In this document: piece by piece, positions 55,142 to 64,000 of the stretch
Numbering within the stretch: position 1 is the stretch's first letter
Layout of the letters: every line of letters starts with the position of its first letter
Source of the DNA: Beaufortia kweichowensis
Taxonomy: Eukaryota > Chordata > Actinopteri > Cypriniformes > Gastromyzontidae
Direction of reading: 5' to 3'
Length of the DNA stretch: 64,000 nt
NCBI GenBank assembly: GCA_019155185.1
Contig: CM032814.1
Coordinates: 360,647-424,646, forward strand
The notes under the pieces: generated by a model
What the model saw: only the letters and a program-made list of their open reading frames with translations
Database searches by the model: none
What the model was told of the DNA's origin: nothing
Translations under genes and position numbers: made by a program

Positions 55142-56442
55142 CAGGCCCATCGCGACAAGGCAAGCAAACCAAGCAATTGCTTGGGGCCCCGAGCTGGCCT
55201 GGGGCCCCAAGACAACGACAGGTTAAGAATAAAATGCAACGACAAACTGTGTGAGCGCCCCTTTGATAGTCAATACAGTAAAGTGCAATGACACTGTTAT
55301 CGGGATCCCCCTCAAGGGGGCCCCTCTCAGTAGTTGCTGACAGCAGCAGAGTATGGGAGCGGAGCGAGGAGTGGAGCGGCGTGATTTTGTCTGGAGCTAG
55401 GAGCGGATTTTTTGAAAGTCGGAGCGTTGCGGTTTTCTCTCGCTCCGAGAGCGCTCCACTACCGCTCCATCTCCAGCACAACTCATAACAGCCCATAATG
55501 CAACTGCGTTAGCTATAGCATGAACGAAGTTGTGTTAAGCATAGTTAAACGCAGTAGTGGCTCCTGACCAAAAATTTTTGAGGGGCAGTTTCTGGGTCGT
55601 AAGCTATCCATTAATGCACAGGGAACTGGTTATTTAACAAAACAAACAAACGAACTACATGAACAAATCGTTTTTTATCGTTTTTGTTTATTTTTTATTA
55701 TTAAACAATTTGTTTGTCAGTGCCAATAGATATAATTTCAGATTTGATTCAAACTGTTCAACCAAAAAGTTCATTTAAGAGATAATTATAAGTAATAAGC
55801 AATAATTTACATGTATATAGTTCTTGTGTTTGGCAACTTGTTTAACTTATTTTAGTATGGTAATTTATTTATTTTATTTTATGTAATGTTTTTCGTAATG
55901 TTTAGCCACATCCAGTTTTTTTTTTTTTTAGCCTATTTGTTTGGTTTGGGATAGCTACTGTAATAAAGCACGTTTGTTTTTCTCCGAGTATTGTGTACCT
56001 ATTTGTTTTTCACTGAATGTATCTTCTGCACAGAGGTTTATAATTATAATAATAATAATATAATTATAATGATAATAATAATAATAAAAAATAAAAATAA
56101 AATACGGAAAATTGGAAAATTTGTGGAGCAAACATGGAGCGCAGGAACAAGCTAGAGGGAGCTGGAGGGAGGCGAGCCGGAAAATGGTAAACCCGGAGCG
56201 GAGCTGGAGCGGAGTGATCGTGAAATGCCTTGAGCGCAGAGCGAAAATTCTTGCCGCTCCACTCCACTCACATACTCTGGACAGCAGGCACCCACACTGT
56301 GTGGGTGAACTTAAACTGTATGGCTATGCTGTGGTTGCTGTAGACTTTGCGTGCGTGCGTGCGTGCGTGCGGGGGGGGTTGTATTGGGGGGGGCTCCATG
56401 TCCATTTTGCTTGGGGCCCCCAAATTCCTTCAAACGGCCCTG
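55142..56442. mobile_element. Non-autonomous hAT element (outer)
   Basis: Ends CAGGCCCATCGCG and CAAACGGCCCTG, so the termini are CAGGCC/GGCCCTG. GATAAATG is duplicated exactly at 55,134-55,141 and 56,443-56,450, the 8 bp typical of hAT. Without the nested element it is only about 360 bp. It contains GGGGCCCC-rich segments near both ends. Confidence 0.93.
55347..56279. mobile_element. Non-autonomous hAT element (inner)
   Basis: Ends CAGAGTATGG and CATACTCTG, with subterminal GGAGCGGAGCGAGGAGTGG and its imperfect complement. GACAGCAG is duplicated exactly at 55,339-55,346 and 56,280-56,287. The 933-bp element has no transposase. It sits within the outer hAT element, so it is younger. Confidence 0.95.
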
Positions 56443-57073
56443 GATAAATGTAGGGAAATAGTTAAGCTGACAGGAAAGATCTCAGAATTAGAATCACGCA
56501 TCCAAACTTTATTTGAGGAGAGTAAGAGTAATATGGTTTTAGATAACACTTTGGATGCGAGTAGCGTACTTAGCTCTGCACATTGTTCGGTTCCGGTTGA
56601 TCCCCACAGCAGGGAAATTTTGTGACTGTGAGACGGCATAGTATAATACAGTCCGAATACAGTCTCAAATAAATTTGCCCCAGTTGGTGAAACACCTACC
56701 AAGAAATATGCAGAAAGTGTCTTAGTTATAGGAAATTCTATTGTACGGAATGTAAAAATAGAGGCACCAGCCACCATAGTCCAATGTTTATCGGGAGCCT
56801 GACATCAAAGCAAATTTAAACGTGCTGGCTAAATCTAAGCGTAAATTTAGTAAGATTATTATACACGTCGGCACGAATGACGTGCGACTCCGTCAATCGG
56901 AGATTACTAAATTATTATATTACAAAATAATATAGGCTATATAGATAATTGGAAAAGTTTCTGGGGCAAACCTGACCTGTTGAAAAGAGATGGTCTTCAT
57001 CCCTCTTGGGGTGGAACTGCTTTTTTATCTAGAAATATGGCACATAGTCTTAATGTTAATGTTAAACCTTGAC
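56443..57073 (+). pseudogene. L2-like LINE ORF1, coiled coil and SGNH esterase
   Basis: Broken frames read first a short coiled-coil-like stretch (ELESRIQTLFEESKSN), then an SGNH-hydrolase-type domain: VIGNSIVRNVKI (nucleophile Ser block), a CLSGA-like segment, IIIHVGTNDVRL (the GTND block) and, after a deletion, a DGLHPSWGG block with the catalytic Asp/His. Esterase domains of this kind are known in ORF1 of CR1 and L2 elements. At least one frameshift, near the SGA block, and a deletion after the GTND block destroy the protein. Confidence 0.8.
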
Positions 57074-57369
57074 TAACTGGGGCCCAGGTCAGGTAGCAGA
57101 CAGACTGGCTTAACCAACCGTCTGCCAACCATCACGTCACAAAGCACAGATAATATACAGCACATAGAAATTCTGTCTTCTAAAAATCACTATATAGAGA
57201 CTGTGTCTGTCCCCTGGACAAGCAATTACAAAAAATTGCGCAAACCTTGCAAGAGTAATTTAATAAATGTTCAACAAATGAAAAACAAACAAAATCTAGA
57301 TAAACAATTAATACGCCTTGGCATGCTAAATATTAGATTAGATTAATATTAGCACTTTTTGTTAATGAT

Positions 57370-57943
57370 ATGATCACAGATCGTAAATTAGATGTGCTTT
57401 GTCTAACAGAAACATGGCTGAAGCCAGATGATTATATCACTTTGAATGAGTCTATTCCCCAAGACTACTGTTATAAATATGAGCCTCATCTAAAGGGCAG
57501 AGGGGGAGGTGTTGCTGCACTCTACAGTAATAACTTTAGCATTAGTCAGAAGTCTAATTTTAAATATAACTCCTTTGAAACAATGGTACTTAATAGTATG
57601 TCATCTAATGTAAATGATAAAACATTCTTAAATTTTCTCCTGGCTACAGTGTATAGGCCACCAAAGCACCACACAGACTTTATTAAAGAATTTGGTGACT
57701 TTTTATCAGAACTAGTACTTGCCGCAGATAGAGTTCTTGTAGTCAGTGATTTTAATATTCATGTAGATAACGCATCTGACATTTTGGGACTGGCTATTAC
57801 AGACATTCTCAACTCTGTAGGCGTTAGACAACATGTCTCAGGACCCACTCACTGGCGTAATCACACTTTAGATCTTATACTGTCATATGATATAATTGTG
57901 GACAATGTTAAAATTTATCAGCAAAGTGAAGACATCTCAGATC
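57370..57943 (+). pseudogene. L2-like LINE endonuclease domain
   Basis: Open for about 190 codons to the solo LTR. Shows LCLTETWLKPDD (catalytic Glu block), a GGGVAALY segment, LLATVYRPPKHH, VVSDFNIHVDN (usually GDFNxHxD; here Ser replaces Gly) and GPTHWRNHTLDLIL. This apurinic-endonuclease-like domain nicks target DNA to prime LINE integration. The usual final SDHxxV block is split by the LTR at 57,944. Its conservation suggests a comparatively recent copy. Confidence 0.88.
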
Positions 57944-58328
57944 TGTTAGCGTCCCGCTAAGAAGACGAACAGATCAAAGTACTTTCCCTAAATATCCTTT
58001 ACTTAGATCAAACAAGGAATGCATCCATGGAACAGATAACGAATACAAGCAAAATCCTCCTTGGAACAGAGAACAAAATAACTCCTTGGAACAGGTACAG
58101 ACAATAGCGGCAACAGGTAATCAACATCAACACTCGATGATAGACAAACAAAACAGGCAGGTATATATACAAGTCCATTGATTGAGGTGACAGCTGCCGG
58201 TGATCAAAGATGGTGGCAGGTGAAGTGCAATGCATTGTGGTAAATGAAGTCAAAAGTCCGGTGAAGCAGATCTGGTGAATGTGGGGAACGAGTCCGATGC
58301 TGAAGGCAACTGATGTGACTCCGTAACA
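57944..58328 (-). mobile_element. Gypsy-like solo LTR in the LINE endonuclease
   Basis: 385 bp, ends TGTTAGCG and CCGTAACA (TGTTA...TAACA). Flanking AGATC (57,939-57,943) and AGACC (58,329-58,333) are a 5-bp duplication with one mismatch. A TATATAC box on the minus strand near 58,160 suggests reverse orientation. It splits the end of the LINE endonuclease domain. Confidence 0.85.
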
Positions 58329-58483
58329 AGACCACTATTTAGTATCTTGTATGCTTCATCTGCCTACAGCTACAAACCCAACTCTACGTTATAAATACAG
58401 TAGAACAATAACTGCTAGTACCAAAAACTCATTTCTTAGTAATCTGCCTGAATTACCTCAATTGCATAGCATATATGATAACG

Positions 58484-58775
58484 TTAGGTTACTTGCGTTA
58501 ACCCGGTTCTCTAAGAACAGAGTGAGGTCTCTCACTATGGGAATGCCACCAGGCGTGAGAGACTGTGGAAGCACCAATTACACCACGTCTGTCCAAAGGA
58601 CGGACAAATCACAGCTCGCACCAGGAGCCCACCCCCTCTCCATATATACAGCTGTGATCCCCGAAAACGGCATTCTAAGCACGCTCTTCCACCGTGTAAT
58701 GCGAGTAGGGAAGCTTGGTGAGATATCTTGCTCTGTTCTCAGAGAACCGGGGTTACGCAAGTAACCTAACGTTCT
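58484..58775. repeat. Terminal inverted repeat of the DIRS element
   Basis: ACGTTAGGTTACTTGCG at 58,484 and its complement CGCAAGTAACCTAACGT ending near 58,772 form the tips of a 290-bp inverted pair. The match extends inward about 38 bp through GGTTCTCT(A/G)AGAACAGAG with a few differences. Repeat structures like this join the DIRS circle. Confidence 0.88.
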
Positions 58776-58778
58776 CTT

Positions 58779-59599
58779 TCAAACAATGCTCGGTATCTCA
58801 CTATGGGAATGGTATAGCCAACTCCCGTAACGCATGCTTTCCGAAGCCGCCGAACAGACCCGAAAAGAAAGAAAGATAACCTTTAAATTCTCCAAAGAGC
58901 ACACTTTCAGAACTGCATGAGCCAATGAAGGCGCAGTGACATCGAGGCCGTAAAATCTGATAAATGTGGCTAGGCTAGTTCGATCGCCTCTACCATCCAA
59001 TGGGAGAGGCGCTGCGAGGAGATCGGCTTACCTCTACAATGAGTGGCCCAAGAAACGAATAACTGATCCTTCTTCCTGAACAATCGTGTCCTGTTTACAT
59101 AACAGCATAACGCTCATAGAGGACACAAAGTGTGCAAACTCCTCTCCTCATCTAAAGAAAAAGGAGTAGGGTAAAAAGCACGCAACTCCAAAGCGGGGCA
59201 GTTATAAGCTGAATCACTGACTTCCGGACTAAAACTCAGACATGCTTGGTGAACCGACAAGGCATGTAACTCACTCACTCGCTTAGCTGAGGCTAAGGCA
59301 AGTAGTAAGACTGTTTTCAAAGATAGGAGCTTAATATGAACACTCTCCAGAGGTTCAAACGGGGCCTGAGTTAAAGCATTCAAAACCATAAACAAATCAC
59401 ATGACGGGACCAGTTGCTTGGACACTGGTCTCAACCGCTTCACCCCTTTCATAAAACGGCATATAAGTGGGTGCCGACCCACTGAAACTCCTTCGAATCC
59501 CATGTGGCAAGCGGAAATAGCCGCCAAATAAACCTTAATAGTAGAGAACGCTCTCCCATTCTCCAGTAAGCGTTGCAAAAAGCAGAGAACATCACTCAC
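58779..59599 (-). pseudogene. DIRS tyrosine recombinase
   Basis: The upstream frame (59,599-59,114) holds the core-binding part (AFSTIKVYLAAISACHMG, then RFMKGVKRLRP) and the first catalytic Arg in ALASAKRVSELHAL. It ends at a stop. After a frameshift the C-terminal piece (59,000-58,779) has a SLATFIRFYGLDV block bearing the catalytic Tyr. The His-x-x-Arg segment between them is lost or shifted. The enzyme would integrate a circular DNA copy without target duplication. Confidence 0.86.
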
Positions 59600-59605
59600 T
59601 GTGCA

Positions 59606-60157
59606 CTAAAAAGGAATAACCCCTTTATGAGTGCACCAGTCCTCAAACACTCTCCATTTAAGATCGTGCAACGAGCGTGTTGATGGAGCTCTAGTGCTCT
59701 GGATGGTGTTTATAACCTCCTGGGGAAGCCCGAGTGCATTTAGATTCAACCCCTCACGGGCCAGTACCCATTCCCCGTATAACGGGTTGCCCCTCGACAG
59801 GAGATCTGCTCCAACATTCAGGACTCCCGGGACGTGCGTCGCGCGCAATGAGCTGAAGTGCACGGTGCCCCAGACAATCAACTTGCACGCTAGATTGTGC
59901 AGTTGCAACGAACGCGTCCCCCCTTGGCGATTGATATATGCCACCACCGTTGTGTTGTCCGTCCTGACTAGAACATGAAACCTTTTCAAGAATGGGAGAA
60001 AATGCTTCAGTGCCAGAAAAACCGCAATCAACTCCAACATATTTATGTGAAGTGTGCGAAGCTGAGGCGTCCAATGACCGTTTACCGATCTGCCCTGAAA
60101 AACAGCTCCCCATCCCGTCAGGGATGCATCCGATGTCACTACTTTTCTCAGAGACAC
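59606..60157 (-). pseudogene. DIRS RNase H and linker to the recombinase
   Basis: 183 codons including VVTSDASLTGWGAVF (RNase H Asp block), LHINMLELIAVFLALKHF (Glu block), VLVRTDNTTVVAYINRQGG (Asp block) and HVPGVLNVGADLLSR (final Asp block), all in order. RNase H removes the RNA template. This domain is the best-preserved part and the catalytic acids are in place. The frame ends at 59,606, just before the recombinase frame. Confidence 0.92.
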
Positions 60158-60365
60158 GCCCCCCAGCGAAATCCCCGTCCGGAATACACAGGGGTTTCTC
60201 CACTAAAGGAGGGCCATCACGCACTCCGTGGATATACTCACTCTGCGCAAGAGGTGCCGACGAGGGCACAGACCTCCAGTGCTGTAATCCAACACTGGAA
60301 ATCCCTTATTTTCAGCAAGCCCAGTGGGACCACGGACAGCGACGAAGCCATCATAATTACACATG

Positions 60366-60702
60366 GGTAAGTATGGCCCTTTCTCTCATCACTGTGTTCC
60401 TATTGGCTGTTAGTTACGCACTACTTAGTAACAAACATAAAGTTAGGCAGTTTTCTGGGTTGCTCGCATGCTCATCGCACATCGAAGAAAACTGCCATCC
60501 ACAGCCGGAGCAAGAGCACCTATTAGCAGTAAAACTACAATATAAAGTGTGTGCTTATGAATGCCATGCATTTGGTGAGTGCACTGTAAACTATGACTTA
60601 CATATTGTAACGGAAGAAGTTCAGTAAATTCTGTGAACGAATATCCTTGTTGTGTCTTTTTCACCCACGTTTCCATGGCATCCACACAAAGCAGAAACAC
60701 AA
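60366..60702 (+). mobile_element. Gypsy-like LTR, right part
   Basis: Ends with GAAACACAACA directly before ACTGGTGTAAGAAGCGAGG, which resembles the usual Ty3/gypsy primer-binding site (TTGGTGTCAGAAG). The left border is not defined, as the DIRS element abuts it. Confidence 0.6.
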
Positions 60703-61080
60703 CAACTGGTGTAAGAAGCGAGGATTTATCTGTATGTGTTGCATCTTTGTGAAATATTCCAGAAACATTGGAAATATTACATGTATGAGCGCAGTGGATG
60801 CTGCAGTTGCAACTATTTTGGTAACTCTCATAGTTATTTCAGAAAACTTCTGGGAAGGACATGAGTGCCAAAGGTGGACTAAAAGTCAAATTCTAAATCG
60901 GCACCTGGAGCACAGAATGGTAAGTCTATGTGGCTCCGATACGTGACTCTGTTCTTTTGGGCCTTGACCTTTTGCAAGCTGCAAACGTAACAATCCACAC
61001 TAGTTCATTGAGACGGAGCTGGTGCCTGTGGTAATGGAGAACACTATCATGTTGCATGAGTAGTCCTGGCAACAGACAAA

Positions 61081-61314
61081 ATGTTACCTCCAGAAAGTGA
61101 ATGCCTTGTCTGGGGGAAAGTGGACAACCCAAAACCTGGCGTCTGTGCCGTTTTGAAACCCCATCTGATCACAGAAACCGTGGCTTCTGGAAGTGTTGCG
61201 ACAAACATGAAGCAAACCTTACTGAAAGAAGCTTGTCTTGGTCACTTATGCAGAGGAGAGCTCATTGAATCACACACAGAAAAAAGAGGATTGTGGCATT
61301 CAAGAGCAGAGTAA
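61081..61314 (+). pseudogene. Gypsy pol fragment before RT
   Basis: 77 codons with ECLVWGKVDNPKPGVCAVL and a TETVASGSVATNMKQ stretch. I recognise this wording from the spacer between protease and reverse transcriptase in fish gypsy elements. No catalytic residues fall in it. The frame ends at an early stop, and the continuation is displaced. Confidence 0.6.
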
Positions 61315-61486
61315 GGGATAGGAATTACCTGAGTACCTCCAAGCCCTTTATGCTGCTTCAAGTGAAACATTAAATGAAGAGCAATAACAGCGACTCGCTG
61401 AGCTCCTTTTTTTTAAACAAATTCCTCTTTGCTGTGTCAGTCGCGACCTTGGGTTCTTAACAGCTGTCATGCACAACATAATCACT

Positions 61487-61909
61487 GGAACTCCTAAGCC
61501 AATGCTGCAGCCTGTAAGACAAACTCGACTTGGATTTCAGAATGAGGTGGAGAGGCACCCTAAACCTAAGCTTGAAGCTGGAGTTGTTACACCTTTTCCA
61601 TCAGAATGGGCATCACCTGAGAAGCAAATCACCTGTGAAGCAAAGTCCATAAAAAGGATGGCGGGGTTTGTTTGTGTGTCGATTATCAGCACCTGAACAG
61701 CCTAACAACCAACGATGCTTATCCTCTCCCCAAGACGGAAGAATGCCTTGATGTCCTTACCGGTGCTTATGTCTTCTACCCTAGACCTTCAATATTGGTA
61801 TTGGCAAATTGCAGTACATGAAATGGACAAAGCAAAAACAGCATTAATCACTTGCTATGGTCTTTATGAATACACTTGTATGCCTTGCAAAATCTTCTCT
61901 TATGTCTAG
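61487..61909 (+). pseudogene. Gypsy reverse transcriptase N-terminal fragment
   Basis: The first frame has PVRQTRLGFQNEVERHPKPKL and LEAGVVTPFPSEWASP, the opening block of gypsy RT. After a gap that removes most of the VVLVRKKDG segment, the second frame (61,715-61,909) has a SSTLDLQYWYWQIAVHEMDK block and LYEYTCMPC. The family normally reads STLDLxSGYWQI and MPFGL. The polymerase active site is not reached. Confidence 0.85.
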
Positions 61910-61929
61910 TTAGGAAATCTTAAACCGCT

Positions 61930-62120
61930 CCATCGAGTTCGTTAATCAACTGTCAGGTCTCCAAACGTCGCCGTGTTGGAGTCCTCACTAGGAGACTGCT
62001 GATATTAGATATTTGTTATTAAACAAGTTTTTTTTTATTTCCATGCTTGTGTCATTTTGTTTTTGTTGCTGTAAAGCTGCTTTGAAACAGTGCTACATTG
62101 TTAAAGCACTATACAAATGA
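61930..62120 (+). mobile_element. LINE 3' tail fragment
   Basis: GTTGGAGTCCTCACTAGGAG, then GCTGTAAAGCTGCTTTGAAAC and a TATACAAATGAACTTGAA end. This resembles 3' tails of fish LINEs and matches a more diverged piece at 49,400-49,570. No coding part. Confidence 0.6.
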
Positions 62121-63045
62121 ACTTGAACTCTTTCTGGGCCATGTGGTCAGTGTTTAGGGTATATGGCCCAACCCAGCTTTAATTAGTGATGTGGAAGCTT
62201 GGAAAACCCCAACAAATGTACATAAGCTTGCAACACCTCCTTCTTATTTTTGTTTTTAAAGATGTCACACTGAGGGGGGTTCAACAGATAAACGACTGGT
62301 ACTGAATAATAAAACCACTTCATCAAACAAATAAGCTTTTTTCTATGCTCTATTTTATTCTCACGTGCATATTTATAATTACCACAAAACCATATAGACA
62401 ACCGACTATCGGTCTTTGTCTTTGAGCATTAAAGAGAGTCAATAATAACTGACAAAGGACAACTGAAACACAAGGGCTATATATACAAGCAGGGGAAACA
62501 AGACACTGGTGAAAGCATTGAAACAATGATGAGGGGTTATAGGAGATGTAGTGCAATTGTGATATTGTGAAAATACTTCTCATTTTAGTATTAACAGTGT
62601 TTTTGATTTTTTCCTAAAATGCTTTCACCAGAATAAGATTTAACTTTGCACCAATTAACTTCATGTCCTCTTTTAGCACATCCATATATCTCCAGACGAG
62701 TCATCTGTTTACAGCTATCCATTTGCAAGTACTTTTCAGAACTGAAACTATTTCACTGCACTACATCTAAGTATCTCTGTATTTGAATATTTTCATTGCA
62801 TACTGTTTATTATTGTGATTGTTATTGTTACGCAGGCCTACAGTTTGTTTTATTTACATTGATGGTTATTTCTATATGGGATTTACCATTGTGAAATCAG
62901 TACATACTTTGTGGAAACAATACATTGAGTGAAATCATATCGCATCTGGCTCTTTACTCCTCTCTTGGTCACTGGACATTAATTAGGTATTTAGCCTTCT
63001 AAAGGGATTGGTACCGTAATAGTAATCAGTGCATCTTACAGTCTC
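62121..63045. other. No gene identified
   Basis: AT-rich; the reverse frames near 62,183-62,583 have no recognisable domain. Confidence 0.45.
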
Positions 63046-63190
63046 TCAAACACTTATGATGTGCTTGTTCCTAATCCTGAACATCCTTGTCACTGCTAAA
63101 GAGAAGCTCAACATCCTCATCTCCACTGCCTCAATCTCTGCCTCTTGTCTTTTTCTTACTGCTACAGTCTCTAACCTATACAACATAGCT
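63046..63190 (-). pseudogene. Non-LTR reverse transcriptase C-terminal fragment
   Basis: Reverse-strand frame with MLYRLETVAVRKRQEAEIEA, then VEMRMLSFSLAVTRMFRIRN. This resembles the block YGLETVxLxKRQExELEVAExKMLRF common near the C-terminus of a fish LINE family. It is cut at 63,190 by the LTR that begins there; the first 14 residues of the longer frame belong to the LTR. Confidence 0.65.
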
Positions 63191-64000
63191 GGTGCAGTGA
63201 ACAACACTCCAGAAGGCATTTCAGGCCCCAACTTTACAGCAGGGTCCCTCTTTAATGTAAACTAAGGACCAGTGTCATCAGATAAGGCTACCAGAGAAAC
63301 TGCCAGACACAATCTATGGGTCAGCCTTATCATCAAACTAAACACCTCACCCAAAGATTCAGGCCAGCCTGGCCATAAAACTCCTCAGGACCTCCAGATG
63401 TGGCACGTAATTAACTGACCATGCGGCAGCTTTGGCTAAAACAAAGGACACATCCCTACATTCCTTAATTTATAGAAATGGATACAAACTATCACATATT
63501 CATTCTGTAAAAATCACTATTAATTGGTGCCCCATGTGAGGATCACTACATAACTGGTGCCCCGTGTGAGGCGGACTACATAGCTGGTGCCCCGTGTGAA
63601 GATCACTACATAATTGGTGCCCCGTGTGAGGCTAACTTAGATTGAAATGAGCCTACTGTCTTATCAACACAAGTCAATAGACTGAAAGATAACAAGAATA
63701 GTAACTTTGACAGGAAACTTTGCTAAATTAGTAACCAGTTGCATAACAAGCGTGGTTCCCTGTAAGCCTGACAGTTTCCCTGCACAAGTTCTATGGTACT
63801 ATTTATGAATAGGATTGGTTGCAAAGTGTACTGAAAATCGTGAGTGTATTGTGACAAAGATATGGGAATTCTGTGATCAAAATTTTTGTGCATGTTATAA
63901 TTAATAATTGTAACTAGCCACTACCCAAAATTATAGCATATGGTATTCCCCTTGTAAGACTTTAATAGTTTTTAGAGTTTCTGTGTGAAATCTGTCAGGT
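63191..64000 (+). mobile_element. LTR of the env-splitting family, cut by window end
   Basis: Starts TGCAGTGAACAACACTCC and is collinear with the reverse complement of the LTR in env for about 330 bp, then jumps to the 30-bp repeats at 63,525-63,640. The 1.2-kb middle found in the env copy is absent. Sequence beyond 63,645 does not match the env copy, so it may be internal region. A CCAG-complement (CTGG) lies directly before it, as at the env insertion. Confidence 0.7.

Larger units (their letters stand above)
54890..58481 (+). mobile_element. L2-like LINE copy E, 5' half with nested insertions
   Basis: The most complete 5' half in the window: leader (54,890-55,141), ORF1 from about 56,443 to 57,073, and the ORF2 endonuclease from 57,370. 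It is interrupted at 55,142-56,442 by hAT elements and at 57,944-58,328 by a solo LTR, and cut at 58,482 by a DIRS element. The endonuclease is open for 190 codons and is the best-kept coding part. Confidence 0.85.
58482..60365 (-). mobile_element. DIRS-type tyrosine-recombinase retrotransposon
   Basis: Reverse-strand element. In transcription order: the end of reverse transcriptase (about 60,270-60,160), RNase H (60,157-59,606), tyrosine recombinase (59,599-58,779), then a terminal region with inverted repeats (58,775-58,484). The lack of an integrase and the presence of a recombinase define DIRS elements. The 5' part with gag and most of RT is missing. It inserted into LINE copy E. Confidence 0.9.
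60703..61915 (+). mobile_element. Ty3/gypsy internal region, decayed
   Basis: Begins at the primer-binding site. Most of gag is missing. Pol-like fragments follow: 61,081-61,314 (protease to RT spacer) and 61,469-61,909 (reverse transcriptase start). The element stops at about 61,915 with a cut-off RT. Confidence 0.78.

Overview
This window looks like a transposon-dense stretch of a teleost fish genome, probably a cyprinid. The clade follows from the mix of elements: L2-like LINEs whose ORF1 carries an esterase, several Tc1 lineages, hAT elements, DIRS, BEL/Pao, Ty3/gypsy, and an endogenous retrovirus. The species is not determined. I found no convincing host protein-coding exon, tRNA or rRNA gene. 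Almost everything recognisable is a mobile element or a viral fossil, and most coding remnants carry stops or frameshifts.

Layout: 0-5 kb holds a BED-finger fragment, an L2-like LINE split by a Tc1 element, and an inverted second LINE piece. 6-7.7 kb is a different jockey-group LINE and 8.6-10.2 kb a reverse-strand L2-like LINE. 11.1-12.6 kb is a 1.45-kb solo LTR, followed by two minisatellites near 14 kb. From 16.6 to 30.2 kb is a four-level nest: an L2-like LINE, split by a CACTG-ended DNA transposon, split by a 10.3-kb endogenous retrovirus, whose env is split by a 1.65-kb solo LTR. The retrovirus has LTRs, a leader with four 88-bp repeats, gag, pol in the -1 frame behind a canonical slippery heptamer, and a short env.

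From 30.3 to 33.6 kb is a decayed BEL/Pao element. It is interrupted at about 31.97-33.3 kb by an endogenous circovirus-like segment, the most unusual object here. Its Rep gene carries the HUH endonuclease domain twice in tandem. The two copies share 80 of 96 residues but differ by 41 synonymous-only codons, followed by a helicase domain, a reverse-strand copy of the circovirus origin nonamer and a short arginine-rich capsid-like start.

The right half holds a hAT element with a transposase remnant (34.6-36.0 kb), a second 1.45-kb solo LTR (38.4-39.8 kb), a gypsy-like solo LTR (40.5 kb) and a GGCTGCG-ended element (41.9-42.5 kb). It continues with LINE and LTR remnants (43.9-45.1 kb), CA/GA simple repeats (45.7-46.2 kb), and Tc1 remnants (48.1-49.4 and 52.7-53.3 kb). 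Next is an L2-like LINE (54.9-58.5 kb) carrying a hAT-within-hAT nest and a gypsy-like solo LTR, then a DIRS element (58.5-60.4 kb), a gypsy fragment (to 61.9 kb) and a second copy of the env-splitting LTR family at the right edge. Exact target-site duplications at many of these insertions allow their relative order to be read directly.
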